Below are positions 51,423 through 60,459 of a stretch of 64,000 nucleotides of DNA, piece by piece. Below the pieces are notes generated by a model. That model was given only the letters and a program-made list of their open reading frames with translations. It did no database searches and was not told the origin of the DNA. Position numbers and translations under genes: made by a program. Source of the DNA: a virus; the IMG/VR virus record IMGVR_UViG_3300022865_000557, positions 28,841 through 92,840 of that record. One strand, 5' to 3'. The stretch's first letter is position 1, and every line of letters starts with the position of its first letter.

Positions 51423-52025
51423 ATGAGACTAACAGACTTTATCACAGAAAAATGCTGGAAAGGCTACGAAAAGAAGGGCATGAAAACCATGTTCGGCAAA
51501 CGTGTGCCTAACTGTGTTAAAAATGAATCTGCAGATGCAGTATCACTAGACGAGCATGGCAACTTGATATTTGAAGATGGTGTTAGTGAAGACCTAAAGA
51601 AATGGTTCAAAGAGAAGTGGGTCCGCTTTGGTCCAGATGGTAAGATACGTGGCGACTGTGCGAGAGGATCAAGCAAAGAAGGTAAGCCAAAGTGTTTACC
51701 ACAATCAAAAGCACAAGCACTAGGCAAGAAAGGCCGTTCAAGCAGTGCGGCTAAAAAGCGTAGAGAAGATCCCAAAAAGAATCGCAAAGGCAAAGCCAAG
51801 AACGTTGCTACTAAGACACGTGGTATGAAAGAACAAGGACCACCTGATTACAGCACTGGTAAGTCAGCTGATCAAAAAGGAATAAGCCCTAGGACAGTTG
51901 GTAAAGTAATACTAGACCCAGAAGGTACTGCACGAGAGGCTGGCGGTAGGGTATTACAAAAAGGCATGAATGCAGTTAAGTGCGCAATTACCCAAGATCC
52001 AACCTACTGCAACCTATCCAAATAA
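51423..52025 (+). CDS. Basic internal protein with capsid-targeting-like start (DUF6321-like)
   Basis: 200 residues from the ATG at 51423. It starts MRLTDFITEKCW with an ITE cleavage-type site, followed by KKGMKTMFGKRVPNCVKNE. The centre (FGPDGKIRGDCA, KPKCLPQSKAQALGKKGR, KKNRKGKAK) is the basic, Lys/Arg-rich DUF6321-like domain. Very likely nucleic-acid-binding and packaged. Role after injection unknown. Confidence 0.62.
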   Translation: MRLTDFITEKCWKGYEKKGMKTMFGKRVPNCVKNESADAVSLDEHGNLIFEDGVSEDLKKWFKEKWVRFGPDGKIRGDCARGSSKEGKPKCLPQSKAQALGKKGRSSSAAKKRREDPKKNRKGKAKNVATKTRGMKEQGPPDYSTGKSADQKGISPRTVGKVILDPEGTAREAGGRVLQKGMNAVKCAITQDPTYCNLSK

Positions 52026-52038
52026 TATCCTAAACCTC

Positions 52039-52067
52039 TTGTTTTATTAGTTCAGATACTGTATAAT
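52039..52067 (+). promoter_or_regulatory. Sigma70-type promoter
   Basis: TTGTTT (weak -35) at 52039-52044, 17-base spacer, TATAAT at 52062-52067. The downstream ATG is at 52096 with AGGAGA upstream. Confidence 0.6.
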
Positions 52068-52095
52068 AGTATACTTTACTAACAGGAGATCAGTA

Positions 52096-52356
52096 ATGTC
52101 ATCAAGAATGTTCAGTTCAGAGCAAAAAGCAAAACTCACACAGGTTGTTAACGAAGGTATTGCAGTAATGCAAGAAGTAGAAGATCTCAGCGCAGGTTTG
52201 AGTGATACAATCAAAGCAGTTGCAGAAGAAATGGAAATTAAACCCAGTATTCTTAAGAAAGCTGTGCGTATTGCATTTAAATCCAAACTCACAGACGAAA
52301 ACGCTGATCACGAAGATCTAAACACGATTCTCGAAACTGTCGGCCGTACCCTTTAA
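52096..52356 (+). CDS. DsbA-like double-strand DNA-binding protein (tentative)
   Basis: 86 residues, acidic, helical. Length, position before the polymerase and the AVAEEMEIKPSILKKAVRIAFKSK pattern recall the T4 DsbA family, which binds late promoter DNA. The match is not strong enough to be sure. AGGAGA ribosome binding site. Confidence 0.5.
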   Translation: MSSRMFSSEQKAKLTQVVNEGIAVMQEVEDLSAGLSDTIKAVAEEMEIKPSILKKAVRIAFKSKLTDENADHEDLNTILETVGRTL

Positions 52357-52365
52357 TTGAAAAAC

Positions 52366-52638
52366 ATGAAGAAGTTTTGGGTCAGCAGTTACACAAGTGA
52401 TCGCACAGCATTTTATCTCGAGCTGATTAGTTTTATAACAACTGTCGGTGCAAGTGCTTTATTGGCCGCAACAGCAGATTCTCCCAACATGCTCTTGGTA
52501 TACCCTGGTTTCTTTGTAGGGTGTATCACAGGTGCAATTGCATATCTACGTAGAAGTTTACCTTTTCCGTTTTTATTGACCAGCTGGTTCGCATGTGTTA
52601 ACATATTCGGATACGGTGTAGCATCAGGATGGTGGTAA
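52366..52638 (+). CDS. Small membrane protein
   Basis: 90 residues from the ATG at 52366. Three membrane helices (near 15-35, 40-58, 65-85) with a Trp at the end. Placed between the DsbA-like gene and DNA polymerase. Function unknown. Confidence 0.55.
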   Translation: MKKFWVSSYTSDRTAFYLELISFITTVGASALLAATADSPNMLLVYPGFFVGCITGAIAYLRRSLPFPFLLTSWFACVNIFGYGVASGWW

Positions 52639-52639
52639 T

Positions 52640-55303
52640 ATGAGTTACATAGACGCATTATTTGATAGAAAAGCAGATCGCATACATGTCGTGGAGCGTG
52701 TCAATGGGGAACGTGTATACAAAGAGTTTCCTGCTAACTATGTGTTCTACTATGATGATCCCAAGGGCAAGTTCCGTACAGTGTATGGTAGCCCTGTGAA
52801 TAGGTTCAGTACACGCAACGGCAAAGAGTTTCAAAAAGAAATGCGTGTGAACGGCGGAAAGAGATTATGGGAATCGGATATTAATCCAGTGTTCCGCTGT
52901 TTAGAAGAAAACTACCTGGGACAACAATCACCTAAACTGCAAACATGCTTCTTTGATATTGAGGTCGACTTTGACCCTGAACGTGGATTCAGTCCACCTA
53001 GTGATCCGTTCAATGCAGTAACTGCAATTACTGTGTACAACGACTGGATGGACAAGTTGATCACACTGGCTATTCCTCCCAAAGGACTTAGCTGGGAAAG
53101 TGCAGAAGAACTATGCAAAGACTTCGAAAACTGTTTCTTATTCGAACGTGAAGAAGAACTGTTGGGCACATTCTTAGATTTAATTGAAGATGCTGACATA
53201 CTGTCGGGTTGGAACAGTGAAGGTTTTGATATTCCTTACTTGGTCATGCGCATAAAGCGTGTACTTAGCAACGATGACAATAGACGTTGGTGCCTATGGG
53301 GGCAACTACCCAAGCAACGCACATTTGAACGTTTTGGTGCAGAGAATCTAACATTTGATTTAATAGGCAGAGTGCATATGGACTATATGCAACTGTATCG
53401 CAAATACACATACGAAGAACGTCACAGTTATTCACTAGATGCAATTGGTGAACACGAACTAGGTGAACGTAAAACACAATACGAAGGCTCACTTGATCAG
53501 TTGTATAACAAAGACTTCAAGACCTTTATTGAGTACAATCGACAGGATACCGCGTTGCTAGGCAAGATGGACAAGAAGTTACGTTTTTTAGATCTTGCAA
53601 ACGAACTAGCGCATGATAATACCGTACTGCTACAAACAACAATGGGTGCAGTGGCAGTTACAGAGCAGGCTATTATTAATGAGGCACATCAGCGTGGTAT
53701 GGTTGTACCTAATAGGAAAGGAAAAGAAGAACATGGAGAAACGCAAGCGGCAGGTGCCTATGTTGCTCATCCCAAAAAAGGGATGCACGACTGGATCGGA
53801 GCAATCGACATCAACTCACTCTATCCCAGTGCTATTAGGGCCCTCAACATGGCGCAAGAAAGCATCATCGGACAACTCAGACCGATAATGACAGACAGGT
53901 ACATCAAGGAAAAACAGGACGCTGGAAAGAGTTTTGCTGATAGTTGGGAAAACATGTTCGGTAGCCTTGAGTATCAAGCGGTAATGAATGGAGAGCCTGG
54001 CACAGAGATTACTGTAGACTGGGAAGCAGATGGTAGCAGTGATATAATGAGTGCCGCTGACATTTGGAGACTGATATTTGACAGTAACAAACCTTGGATG
54101 ATCAGTGCTAACGGTACTATATTCAGTTATGAAAAAAAGGCTATTGTACCAGGATTGTTAGAACGTTGGTATGCCGAACGTAAAGAACTACAAGCAAAGA
54201 AGCGTGACGCTGAGTCCGATGATGATATTGCATTCTGGGATAAACGACAGTTGGTTAAGAAGATTAACTTGAACAGTTTGTATGGCGCTATTCTTAATCC
54301 AGGTTGTAGATTCTTTGACAAACGTATTGGACAAAGTACTACACTATCCGGTCGTATCATTGCCAAGCACATGGATGCGTTTGTTAACGAAGCCATAACA
54401 GGTGTATATGATCACACTGGTGATGCAGTTGTGTATGGTGATACTGATTCTTGTTACTTCACTGCATGGCCCGCTATTAAAGATGATGTCGAAAGCGGTA
54501 AAATGGAATGGAACAAAGACATTGCTACACAAGTGTATGATAGCATCTCAGACCAACTTAATGAAAGTTTTCCATTGTTCATGGAAAAAGCCTGTCACTG
54601 CCCACGTGAAAATGGCGCATTGATCAAAGGTGGTAGAGAGATTACTGCAACTAAAGGCTTGTACATTAAGAAGAAGCGTTATGCGGCACTGATATATGAC
54701 ATGGAAGGTACTAGACTCGACGGCGGCGGCAAACCAGGCAAAGTTAAAGCCATGGGACTTGACTTGAAGCGAAGTGATACTCCGCCGGTTGTACAGAATT
54801 TCCTAAGTGATATACTACTTGGTGTACTAACAGGATCAACCAAAGAACAGATATATGATAAGGTTCGCGACTTTAAAATTGCATTCCAACAGCGTCCAGC
54901 ATGGGAAAAAGGTACTCCCAAGCGTGTAAACAATCTAACCAAGTACACTGCCGCTGAAAAAGCGCAAGGCAAAGCAAACATGCCTGGCCATGTAAGAGCC
55001 GCAATGAACTGGAACTATCTCAAACGCATGCATGGTGACAACTACAGTCAAAACATTGTTGATGGTATGAAAACTATTGTGTGCAAACTTAAAGAGAACC
55101 CAATGGGTTACAAGAGTGTAGGGTATCCAACAGATGTTTCACATATCCCACAGTGGTTTAAGGACTTGCCATTTGATGATGCACTAATGGAGGCAACTAT
55201 TGTGGATCAGAAAGTAGAGAACCTATTAAGTGTACTTAAATGGGATATTCCTGCACATACCAACATCAAAACAACATTTGACGACTTGTTCAGCTTCGAA
55301 TAA
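52640..55303 (+). CDS. B-family DNA polymerase (T4 gp43-like)
   Basis: 887 residues, full length for the family. The 3'-5' exonuclease motifs are FFDIEVDF (Asp106, Glu108), NSEGFDIPYL and YNRQDTALL. The polymerase motifs are DINSLYPSAIR (about residue 390), KINLNSLYGAIL (about 542) and YGDTDSC (about 599). It is the replicative enzyme of the phage and works with the clamp at 56368 and loader at 25212. No intein or split is seen. AATAAATA overlaps its stop codon. Confidence 0.97.
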   Translation: MSYIDALFDRKADRIHVVERVNGERVYKEFPANYVFYYDDPKGKFRTVYGSPVNRFSTRNGKEFQKEMRVNGGKRLWESDINPVFRCLEENYLGQQSPKLQTCFFDIEVDFDPERGFSPPSDPFNAVTAITVYNDWMDKLITLAIPPKGLSWESAEELCKDFENCFLFEREEELLGTFLDLIEDADILSGWNSEGFDIPYLVMRIKRVLSNDDNRRWCLWGQLPKQRTFERFGAENLTFDLIGRVHMDYMQLYRKYTYEERHSYSLDAIGEHELGERKTQYEGSLDQLYNKDFKTFIEYNRQDTALLGKMDKKLRFLDLANELAHDNTVLLQTTMGAVAVTEQAIINEAHQRGMVVPNRKGKEEHGETQAAGAYVAHPKKGMHDWIGAIDINSLYPSAIRALNMAQESIIGQLRPIMTDRYIKEKQDAGKSFADSWENMFGSLEYQAVMNGEPGTEITVDWEADGSSDIMSAADIWRLIFDSNKPWMISANGTIFSYEKKAIVPGLLERWYAERKELQAKKRDAESDDDIAFWDKRQLVKKINLNSLYGAILNPGCRFFDKRIGQSTTLSGRIIAKHMDAFVNEAITGVYDHTGDAVVYGDTDSCYFTAWPAIKDDVESGKMEWNKDIATQVYDSISDQLNESFPLFMEKACHCPRENGALIKGGREITATKGLYIKKKRYAALIYDMEGTRLDGGGKPGKVKAMGLDLKRSDTPPVVQNFLSDILLGVLTGSTKEQIYDKVRDFKIAFQQRPAWEKGTPKRVNNLTKYTAAEKAQGKANMPGHVRAAMNWNYLKRMHGDNYSQNIVDGMKTIVCKLKENPMGYKSVGYPTDVSHIPQWFKDLPFDDALMEATIVDQKVENLLSVLKWDIPAHTNIKTTFDDLFSFE

Positions 55304-55334
55304 ATACCTATGTACAATTACATAGTGATATTCA

Positions 55335-56318
55335 ATGAACCTCGTAGATCTTGTAAACACCAAAAACTCCCTCAGAAGTGGGCCTGACCTAGCTCCATTA
55401 TCTGCCGAGCTTGATAAAATTACCAAGCACTACCAAGATATTATTCTAGGTGTTGATCCTAGATTTACCGGATCTGTAAACATTTCTATAGATCATTATC
55501 AAACAATTAAAGATCAATTAGCCTTACACCAACCCAAGATTGAGCAGACAATTGCGGATATTGATGCAGAAATACTGAAACAAAGTCAAAAGTTTTTTAC
55601 AGAAAGTTATGCACTTGAGCGTGAGCTAAAGAGTGACTTTGATTCTTACGGAATGTTAACGCAAAATCTTAGAACAATGCGACACTGGCGGAATATTAGA
55701 TTAGACCAAACTGGTAGTCCAGATATGCACATGCTAGGAGTAATTCGAAAACATGTAGAACATAGATATCCTGTACTAGAGATAGGTTGCCGCGACGGGG
55801 ACTGGACTAAATTTTTAGTTGCTGGTGATCCATTATACATATCTGATTACACAGAAGAGTTTATGCATAATGCAGTGCACCAGTTTACGAAACAGTACAT
55901 TCCTAGAGTCAGGCAGTACCAAATAAAAGACAACAACATAAACGATCTGCCAGAAAATCAATTTGGTTTTGTTCTTAGTTACAACTTCTTTAATTATCTT
56001 GCATTTGATACTATCAAACAATGGATGCGCAAAGCGCACACTTGGTTAAGGCCAGGTGGTATTATAATGTTTACCTACAATAATGCAGATCATGGTTACG
56101 GTGCAGCCATGGCTGAAAGTAGCGTACAAAGTTATTGTCCAATGAGCTTACTTGTGCCCATGTGCGAAAGTATTGGTTTACAGTATCACGATCATAGAGA
56201 TTACGTAAACACACCATTTACTCCAATGAGCTGGATACAATTCAAAAAGCCAGGAGAGCTGTCCACAGTAAAAGTAGCACAGGCGTTAGGGCAAATAAAA
56301 TTATACTCTGAGACTTGA
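55335..56318 (+). CDS. SAM-dependent methyltransferase
   Basis: 327 residues. The N-terminal ~130 residues are helical. YPVLEIGCRDGDWTKF is motif I, FVLSYNFFNYLAF motif II and AHTWLRPGGIIMFTYN motif III. It lies between polymerase and clamp. The target is unknown; DNA is possible but no specific DNA-MTase motif was found. A short hairpin (CTATGTA-CAAT-TACATAG, 55308-55325) lies in its leader. Confidence 0.78.
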   Translation: MNLVDLVNTKNSLRSGPDLAPLSAELDKITKHYQDIILGVDPRFTGSVNISIDHYQTIKDQLALHQPKIEQTIADIDAEILKQSQKFFTESYALERELKSDFDSYGMLTQNLRTMRHWRNIRLDQTGSPDMHMLGVIRKHVEHRYPVLEIGCRDGDWTKFLVAGDPLYISDYTEEFMHNAVHQFTKQYIPRVRQYQIKDNNINDLPENQFGFVLSYNFFNYLAFDTIKQWMRKAHTWLRPGGIIMFTYNNADHGYGAAMAESSVQSYCPMSLLVPMCESIGLQYHDHRDYVNTPFTPMSWIQFKKPGELSTVKVAQALGQIKLYSET

Positions 56319-56343
56319 TTTTCTAAATACAATCTGTTATAAT
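56315..56343 (+). promoter_or_regulatory. Sigma70 promoter for the sliding clamp
   Basis: TTGATT at 56315-56320 (overlapping the previous TGA stop), 17-base spacer, TATAAT at 56338-56343. The ATG at 56368 follows GGAGGT. Confidence 0.75.
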
Positions 56344-56367
56344 TAATCATCTTTAACGGAGGTACAA

Positions 56368-57087
56368 ATGAAAGATTATTTACAAGATATAGTAAAACAC
56401 ACACATGCTCTTGGCTTTATTGAGTTGGTAAAAGTCACAGGCACTGCAACAGAAACAAAAGTTGATGCAGTTAGCGAAGACAGAAGTGCTATTGTGCAGG
56501 CTCAGTTTCACAATCCGGTTCCAGATTTTGTTGGAACATTTGGTATGCCAAATCTAGGCAAACTAAACACAATTCTTAATATTCCAGAGTACAGCGAAGA
56601 TGCCAAACTTACAGTAAGCAAAACTGACGCTGGGCCAGCAGGTGTAAACTTTGAAAATGCCGCAGGTGACTTTAAGAACGATTACAGGTTTATGAGCAGT
56701 GAAATTGTAAACGACAAGCTCAAAGCAGTTAAGTTCCGAGGTGTTAAATGGGGCGTAGAGATTGAGCCAAGTGTAGCCAGTATTCAAAGACTAAAGCACA
56801 TGGCTAGTGCAAACAGCGAAGAAACTACTTTTATTGCAAAGACAGAAGACAACAAGTTGAAGTTCTACTTTGGCGATCACAGCACACATGCAGGTGACTT
56901 TGTGTTTGCACATGATGTTGAAGGTACACTGAGCAAAGGTTGGAATTGGCCTGTAGCCGCTGTTATCAGTATACTAAGTCTGTCAGGCGATAAGATGATT
57001 AAATTTAGTGATGAGGGAGCCGCACAGATCACTGTTGATTCAGGACTAGGTGTTTACAACTATATACTTCCAGCACAACAGAAGTAA
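56368..57087 (+). CDS. Sliding clamp (T4 gp45-like)
   Basis: 239 residues, close to T4 gp45 length. Beta-rich repeats, VDAVSEDRSAIVQAQF, RGVKWGVEIEPSVASIQRLK and the end GLGVYNYILPAQQ fit the trimeric phage clamp. It tethers DNA polymerase and, in T4, activates late transcription. Strong GGAGGT ribosome binding site and its own promoter fit early, high expression. Confidence 0.85.
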   Translation: MKDYLQDIVKHTHALGFIELVKVTGTATETKVDAVSEDRSAIVQAQFHNPVPDFVGTFGMPNLGKLNTILNIPEYSEDAKLTVSKTDAGPAGVNFENAAGDFKNDYRFMSSEIVNDKLKAVKFRGVKWGVEIEPSVASIQRLKHMASANSEETTFIAKTEDNKLKFYFGDHSTHAGDFVFAHDVEGTLSKGWNWPVAAVISILSLSGDKMIKFSDEGAAQITVDSGLGVYNYILPAQQK

Positions 57088-57764
57088 TGACACAACGGGT
57101 ACGTGATCGTTATTGGGAACGTAGAGGATATGTAAGTGGTACCTGTATGTTCCACGATCCCACTAGATTGTGTTACTTAAACATACCAAAGAATGCTAGT
57201 ACCTTCCTAAAAGAAAACCTTGTTGAGCAGGAATGGGTCATGTTGCATAACAGTGTCAGGCGTGTTCGTCGTGAGACTGTCGGAACTATAGTTATACTGC
57301 GTGACCCTATTGACCGTTGGTTTACAGGAATAGCACAGCATATCACAACAAACCTATTCTGCAAAGATTTTGGTAGTAGTCATTTTTTAGAACAGACAAA
57401 CGATCTGGTCAGTAACTTGATTGTAGACCAAGTGGTGTTCGATGATCATACAGAACAACAAAGTTGGTTCATTGAAGAATTTGGTCAATTTTTAATTAAC
57501 CCAACTTATTTTTATTGTGATCAACACCTAAACAAAAATTTAGATCATTACTTTAACACACATAATTTAAGTTACAGTTTGGCTAATAAACCGTTTAAAA
57601 ATGTCAGTGTAAACAACTTTGATAACAAAAATCTAATTGATTATTTTAAAAATATAGTTTATAATAATACTATGTATGAAATACATCTTGCAGAACATTA
57701 TCAACAAGATTATGATCTCATTTCAACAGTACAGTTTTATCGAGCGGGCGAACAAAATAAATAG
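57087..57764 (+). CDS. Sulfotransferase-like protein
   Basis: 225 residues; ATGA overlap with the clamp gene. LCYLNIPKNASTFLKENL is the 5'-phosphosulfate loop variant of the Sulfotransfer_2 family and VILRDPIDRWFTGIAQ its 3'-phosphate motif. Acceptor unknown, possibly a glycan. The end is Asn/Asp-rich and AT-rich. Confidence 0.72.
   Translation: MTQRVRDRYWERRGYVSGTCMFHDPTRLCYLNIPKNASTFLKENLVEQEWVMLHNSVRRVRRETVGTIVILRDPIDRWFTGIAQHITTNLFCKDFGSSHFLEQTNDLVSNLIVDQVVFDDHTEQQSWFIEEFGQFLINPTYFYCDQHLNKNLDHYFNTHNLSYSLANKPFKNVSVNNFDNKNLIDYFKNIVYNNTMYEIHLAEHYQQDYDLISTVQFYRAGEQNK
57756..57763 (+). promoter_or_regulatory. Late-like box AATAAATA
   Basis: Ends three bases before the ATG at 57767; part of the preceding stop region. 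Confidence 0.4.
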
Positions 57765-57766
57765 TT

Positions 57767-59275
57767 ATGTCCAAGGTAAAAACATCAACGAAAGATTGCA
57801 TGGATCAAGATAACCTAACAGCAAAACAAAACGACTACGCAATATTCTTGCCTGCCATTTCTGGCTTCTACGCAACATTTATAGGCAAACAACGTGTTAA
57901 CAACGATTATGTTGATGTTAACCGCATGCCTGCGGCTATTCAAGACATGGAACAAATGAATTGGTTAAATGATCAAAAAGGATTGTTTCCATACAAGTGG
58001 AGTTTGTATTCAGGTGGACATGCTAACTTAGATCTAGCAAAAGACGATCCCAAAGAGAATATGGTACGTGAACGTGATCCAAATACTCTAATGTTAGGTG
58101 ACTCTGGTGGTTTCCAAATTGGTAAAGGGCTTTGGGAAGGAGACTGGAAGGCTAACTCTGGCTGTCCTAAAGCACAAAAGAAAAGAGGGCTTGTACTTAA
58201 TTGGTTAGACAATACTGCTGATTACGGAATGGGGCTCGATATCCCGACTTGGGTTTTTAAAAATAAAGAGGCTAGTGACGCATGTCAAATAAAAACAATA
58301 CAACAAGCAGTAGACGCAACCAAATTCAACAACGAGTACTTCATCAAGCATCGCAAAGGCGTCAGCAATGGCGGAACCCGCTTCTTAAACGTTCTGCAAG
58401 GAAGTGATCACACCAGTGCAGACGAGTGGTATGAAGAGATGAAAGGATTCTGTGACCCCAATAAGTATCCAGACAGACACTTTGACGGCTGGGGAATGGG
58501 TGGACAAAACATGTGTGACGTACACTTGGTGTTAAAGCGGTTAGTTGCACTGCGTCACGATAACCTATTACAACAAGGTAAACATGATTGGATGCACTTC
58601 TTGGGAACAAGCAAACTTGAATGGGCGGTGTTATTAACTACCATACAACGTGCAGTTCGCAAATATGTAAACCCGAACTTTACAATAAGTTTCGATTGTG
58701 CATCACCTTTTTTAGCAACAGCAAATGGTCAAGTATATCATGAGATATCGTTACCACACGACGGCAAGTGGAGTTATAGAATGAGTCCAATAGCTGATGA
58801 TAGGAAATACTCATCAGACACAAGGCCTTACGGTAGTGCCGCACTACAAGATGGCCTTATTGGTACTTTCGAAGAAAGCCCTATGAGTTCGCGTACACAA
58901 ATGAAAGATGTTTGTGTTTACGCACCCGGTGATCTGAATAAGATAGGTAAAGAAGGCAAGACCAGTTGGGATAGTTTCAGTTATGCACTGTTAATGGGCC
59001 ACAATGTTTGGACACATATCGAAAGTGTGCAACGTGCAAACAGAGAGTTTGATGCAGGTAACTACCCACGTATGATGCGCAACAATACTGGTAGAGTATT
59101 GTTTAAAGATGTAGTAGACCGCATATTTGCAACACCTGACCGTGCTGAAGCAGACGAGATAATCCAAAGCCATAACAAATACTGGATGGAAATTATTGGA
59201 ACCAGAGGCAACACAGGAAAGAAAACTGTTTCGCCACAAGCACAATATGAAAACTTATTTGAGGAAGCCGCATAA
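57767..59275 (+). CDS. tRNA-guanine transglycosylase-like enzyme (DpdA-type candidate)
   Basis: 502 residues. LGDSGGFQIGKG (Asp112) is the TGT active-site motif, GWGMGGQN is the guanine-recognition loop and ISFDCASPF (Asp310) the likely nucleophile. The CxCxxC zinc site of cellular TGT is not visible, which fits phage DpdA enzymes. Those insert 7-deazaguanines into phage DNA in place of guanine and block restriction enzymes. No queuosine-precursor gene was recognised in this window, so the base may come from the host or from genes outside it. Confidence 0.78.
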   Translation: MSKVKTSTKDCMDQDNLTAKQNDYAIFLPAISGFYATFIGKQRVNNDYVDVNRMPAAIQDMEQMNWLNDQKGLFPYKWSLYSGGHANLDLAKDDPKENMVRERDPNTLMLGDSGGFQIGKGLWEGDWKANSGCPKAQKKRGLVLNWLDNTADYGMGLDIPTWVFKNKEASDACQIKTIQQAVDATKFNNEYFIKHRKGVSNGGTRFLNVLQGSDHTSADEWYEEMKGFCDPNKYPDRHFDGWGMGGQNMCDVHLVLKRLVALRHDNLLQQGKHDWMHFLGTSKLEWAVLLTTIQRAVRKYVNPNFTISFDCASPFLATANGQVYHEISLPHDGKWSYRMSPIADDRKYSSDTRPYGSAALQDGLIGTFEESPMSSRTQMKDVCVYAPGDLNKIGKEGKTSWDSFSYALLMGHNVWTHIESVQRANREFDAGNYPRMMRNNTGRVLFKDVVDRIFATPDRAEADEIIQSHNKYWMEIIGTRGNTGKKTVSPQAQYENLFEEAA

Positions 59276-59502
59276 TGTCATACCAGCTTAGACTAAACGA
59301 TTTAGAAGAAGCGCACGAAACCCTAAACCAACAGGTTAATAACCTACAAGGGAATGTGCATTGGAATGATTATCAATTAAACCAGCTTAAAAAAGAAAAA
59401 CTTAGAATCAAAGACGAAATATATCGTATTCAAAAATTAGACCAAGGACCAGACCCAGAGGACACAGATTATTATGATAGCACGGAAACAGACGACTACT
59501 GA
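59275..59502 (+). CDS. Small coiled-coil protein
   Basis: 75 residues; one-base overlap with the TGT-like gene. LEEAHETLNQQVNNLQ to LKKEKLRIKDEI is a coiled coil, the end is strongly acidic (DPEDTDYYDSTETDDY). Possibly a partner of the TGT-like enzyme. Unknown otherwise. Confidence 0.6.
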   Translation: MSYQLRLNDLEEAHETLNQQVNNLQGNVHWNDYQLNQLKKEKLRIKDEIYRIQKLDQGPDPEDTDYYDSTETDDY

Positions 59503-59710
59503 TAACCCAATACTAAAAGATGCATGTGAACTGTTTTGGATAGTTAAAGGGCACATACCATCATGCATGTACTACGACGATACTGTGGAAGATACATATA
59601 ATTCTTATTTTGATAGAGTATGGCGCTGGGATCCAAATGAAGTATATCTTAGACGTCAAGGTTTTGACCAAGCATACAAACAATTTTTAACAAACTGGCC
59701 GGAGGCATAA
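59474..59710 (+). CDS. Small hypothetical protein
   Basis: 78 residues, aromatic-rich (five Trp). Overlaps the previous gene by 29 bases and the next by one. In the operon of the TGT-like gene. Not recognised. Confidence 0.55.
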   Translation: MIARKQTTTDNPILKDACELFWIVKGHIPSCMYYDDTVEDTYNSYFDRVWRWDPNEVYLRRQGFDQAYKQFLTNWPEA

Positions 59711-60225
59711 TGAATCGAGAAGGACACGAACAAGCCACAATGTTCCTGGGAACAGAAGTAGAACACTCAGCAACCTATGGAATGAAAACATTATTTGTTG
59801 TTGGGCTTGTACCCGCAGAACAGGTATTACGAGAAGCACTCAGACATGACGTAGAACATATCTACTTGGGTGCTAATCAAAGTTTTGGAACCTGGGACGG
59901 CATATTGTCAGAATGGGACGTTTTAATTACCAGTTGCATTGACGAAGGTTATTGGGTAACACTGGACTATGATGTTAACGATCACAACGAGGTAATGTCA
60001 CTGGATCTCCAGGATTGTAATCGTTTTATTAGTATGATAAGTGTTAAACTGCCCAACATACGTAAATTAAATTACAATGCTACATTAAAGATTGACGATA
60101 GTGATTACGAAGCAACAAATCCTGGTGTATGGTGCCACAGCGTACACAGCTTACAAAAAAGAAAACTATTCACAGATTGGTCTAAATATACCAACGACCA
60201 AATAATCGAGGAGGAAGTAAAATGA
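59710..60225 (+). CDS. Conserved phage protein next to the TGT-like gene
   Basis: 171 residues. VEHIYLGANQSFGTWDG, WVTLDYDVNDH and ISVKLPNIRKLNYNATLKIDD are long regular strands that I recall from T4-like cyanophage proteins of unknown function. There is no Cys cluster, so it is not a radical SAM enzyme. Position suggests a link with base modification. Confidence 0.6.
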   Translation: MNREGHEQATMFLGTEVEHSATYGMKTLFVVGLVPAEQVLREALRHDVEHIYLGANQSFGTWDGILSEWDVLITSCIDEGYWVTLDYDVNDHNEVMSLDLQDCNRFISMISVKLPNIRKLNYNATLKIDDSDYEATNPGVWCHSVHSLQKRKLFTDWSKYTNDQIIEEEVK

Positions 60226-60428
60226 AAAAGCAAATCATTGACAATCTCAGAGCAAAGTACCAAAATCAAATTGCTATTGCAAGGACAAACGTTGAGTTGT
60301 TTATAGCAAGCCCACAGGGCGTTGCTGAACACATCGACTTTTCCGAAACTGTAGAAAAAGAATTGGAAAAAATTGCACATGCAAATGATATGCTAGAAGC
60401 ATTAGAGTACGTAAGCTCTGATGTTTGA
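60222..60428 (+). CDS. Small helical protein
   Basis: 68 residues, charged helices, GGAGGAAG upstream of the ATG. Four-base overlap with the previous gene. Its TGA stop lies within the -35 box of the next promoter. Function unknown. Confidence 0.6.
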   Translation: MKKQIIDNLRAKYQNQIAIARTNVELFIASPQGVAEHIDFSETVEKELEKIAHANDMLEALEYVSSDV

Positions 60429-60453
60429 CATTTCAATTAATTAGTTGTACAAT
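60425..60453 (+). promoter_or_regulatory. Consensus sigma70 promoter, leaderless
   Basis: TTGACA at 60425-60430, 17-base spacer, TACAAT at 60448-60453; six bases later the ATG at 60460. Same geometry as the promoter at 29885. Confidence 0.75.
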
Positions 60454-60459
60454 AACTAT

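Noticed and set aside
55308-55325. Hairpin CTATGTA-CAAT-TACATAG as a terminator of the polymerase gene
   Set aside because: No T-run follows; it may affect the leader of the next gene but is not a standard terminator.
59710-60225. QueE-like 7-carboxy-7-deazaguanine synthase, suggested by the neighbouring TGT-like gene
   Set aside because: It has no CxxxCxxC motif or other radical SAM feature.
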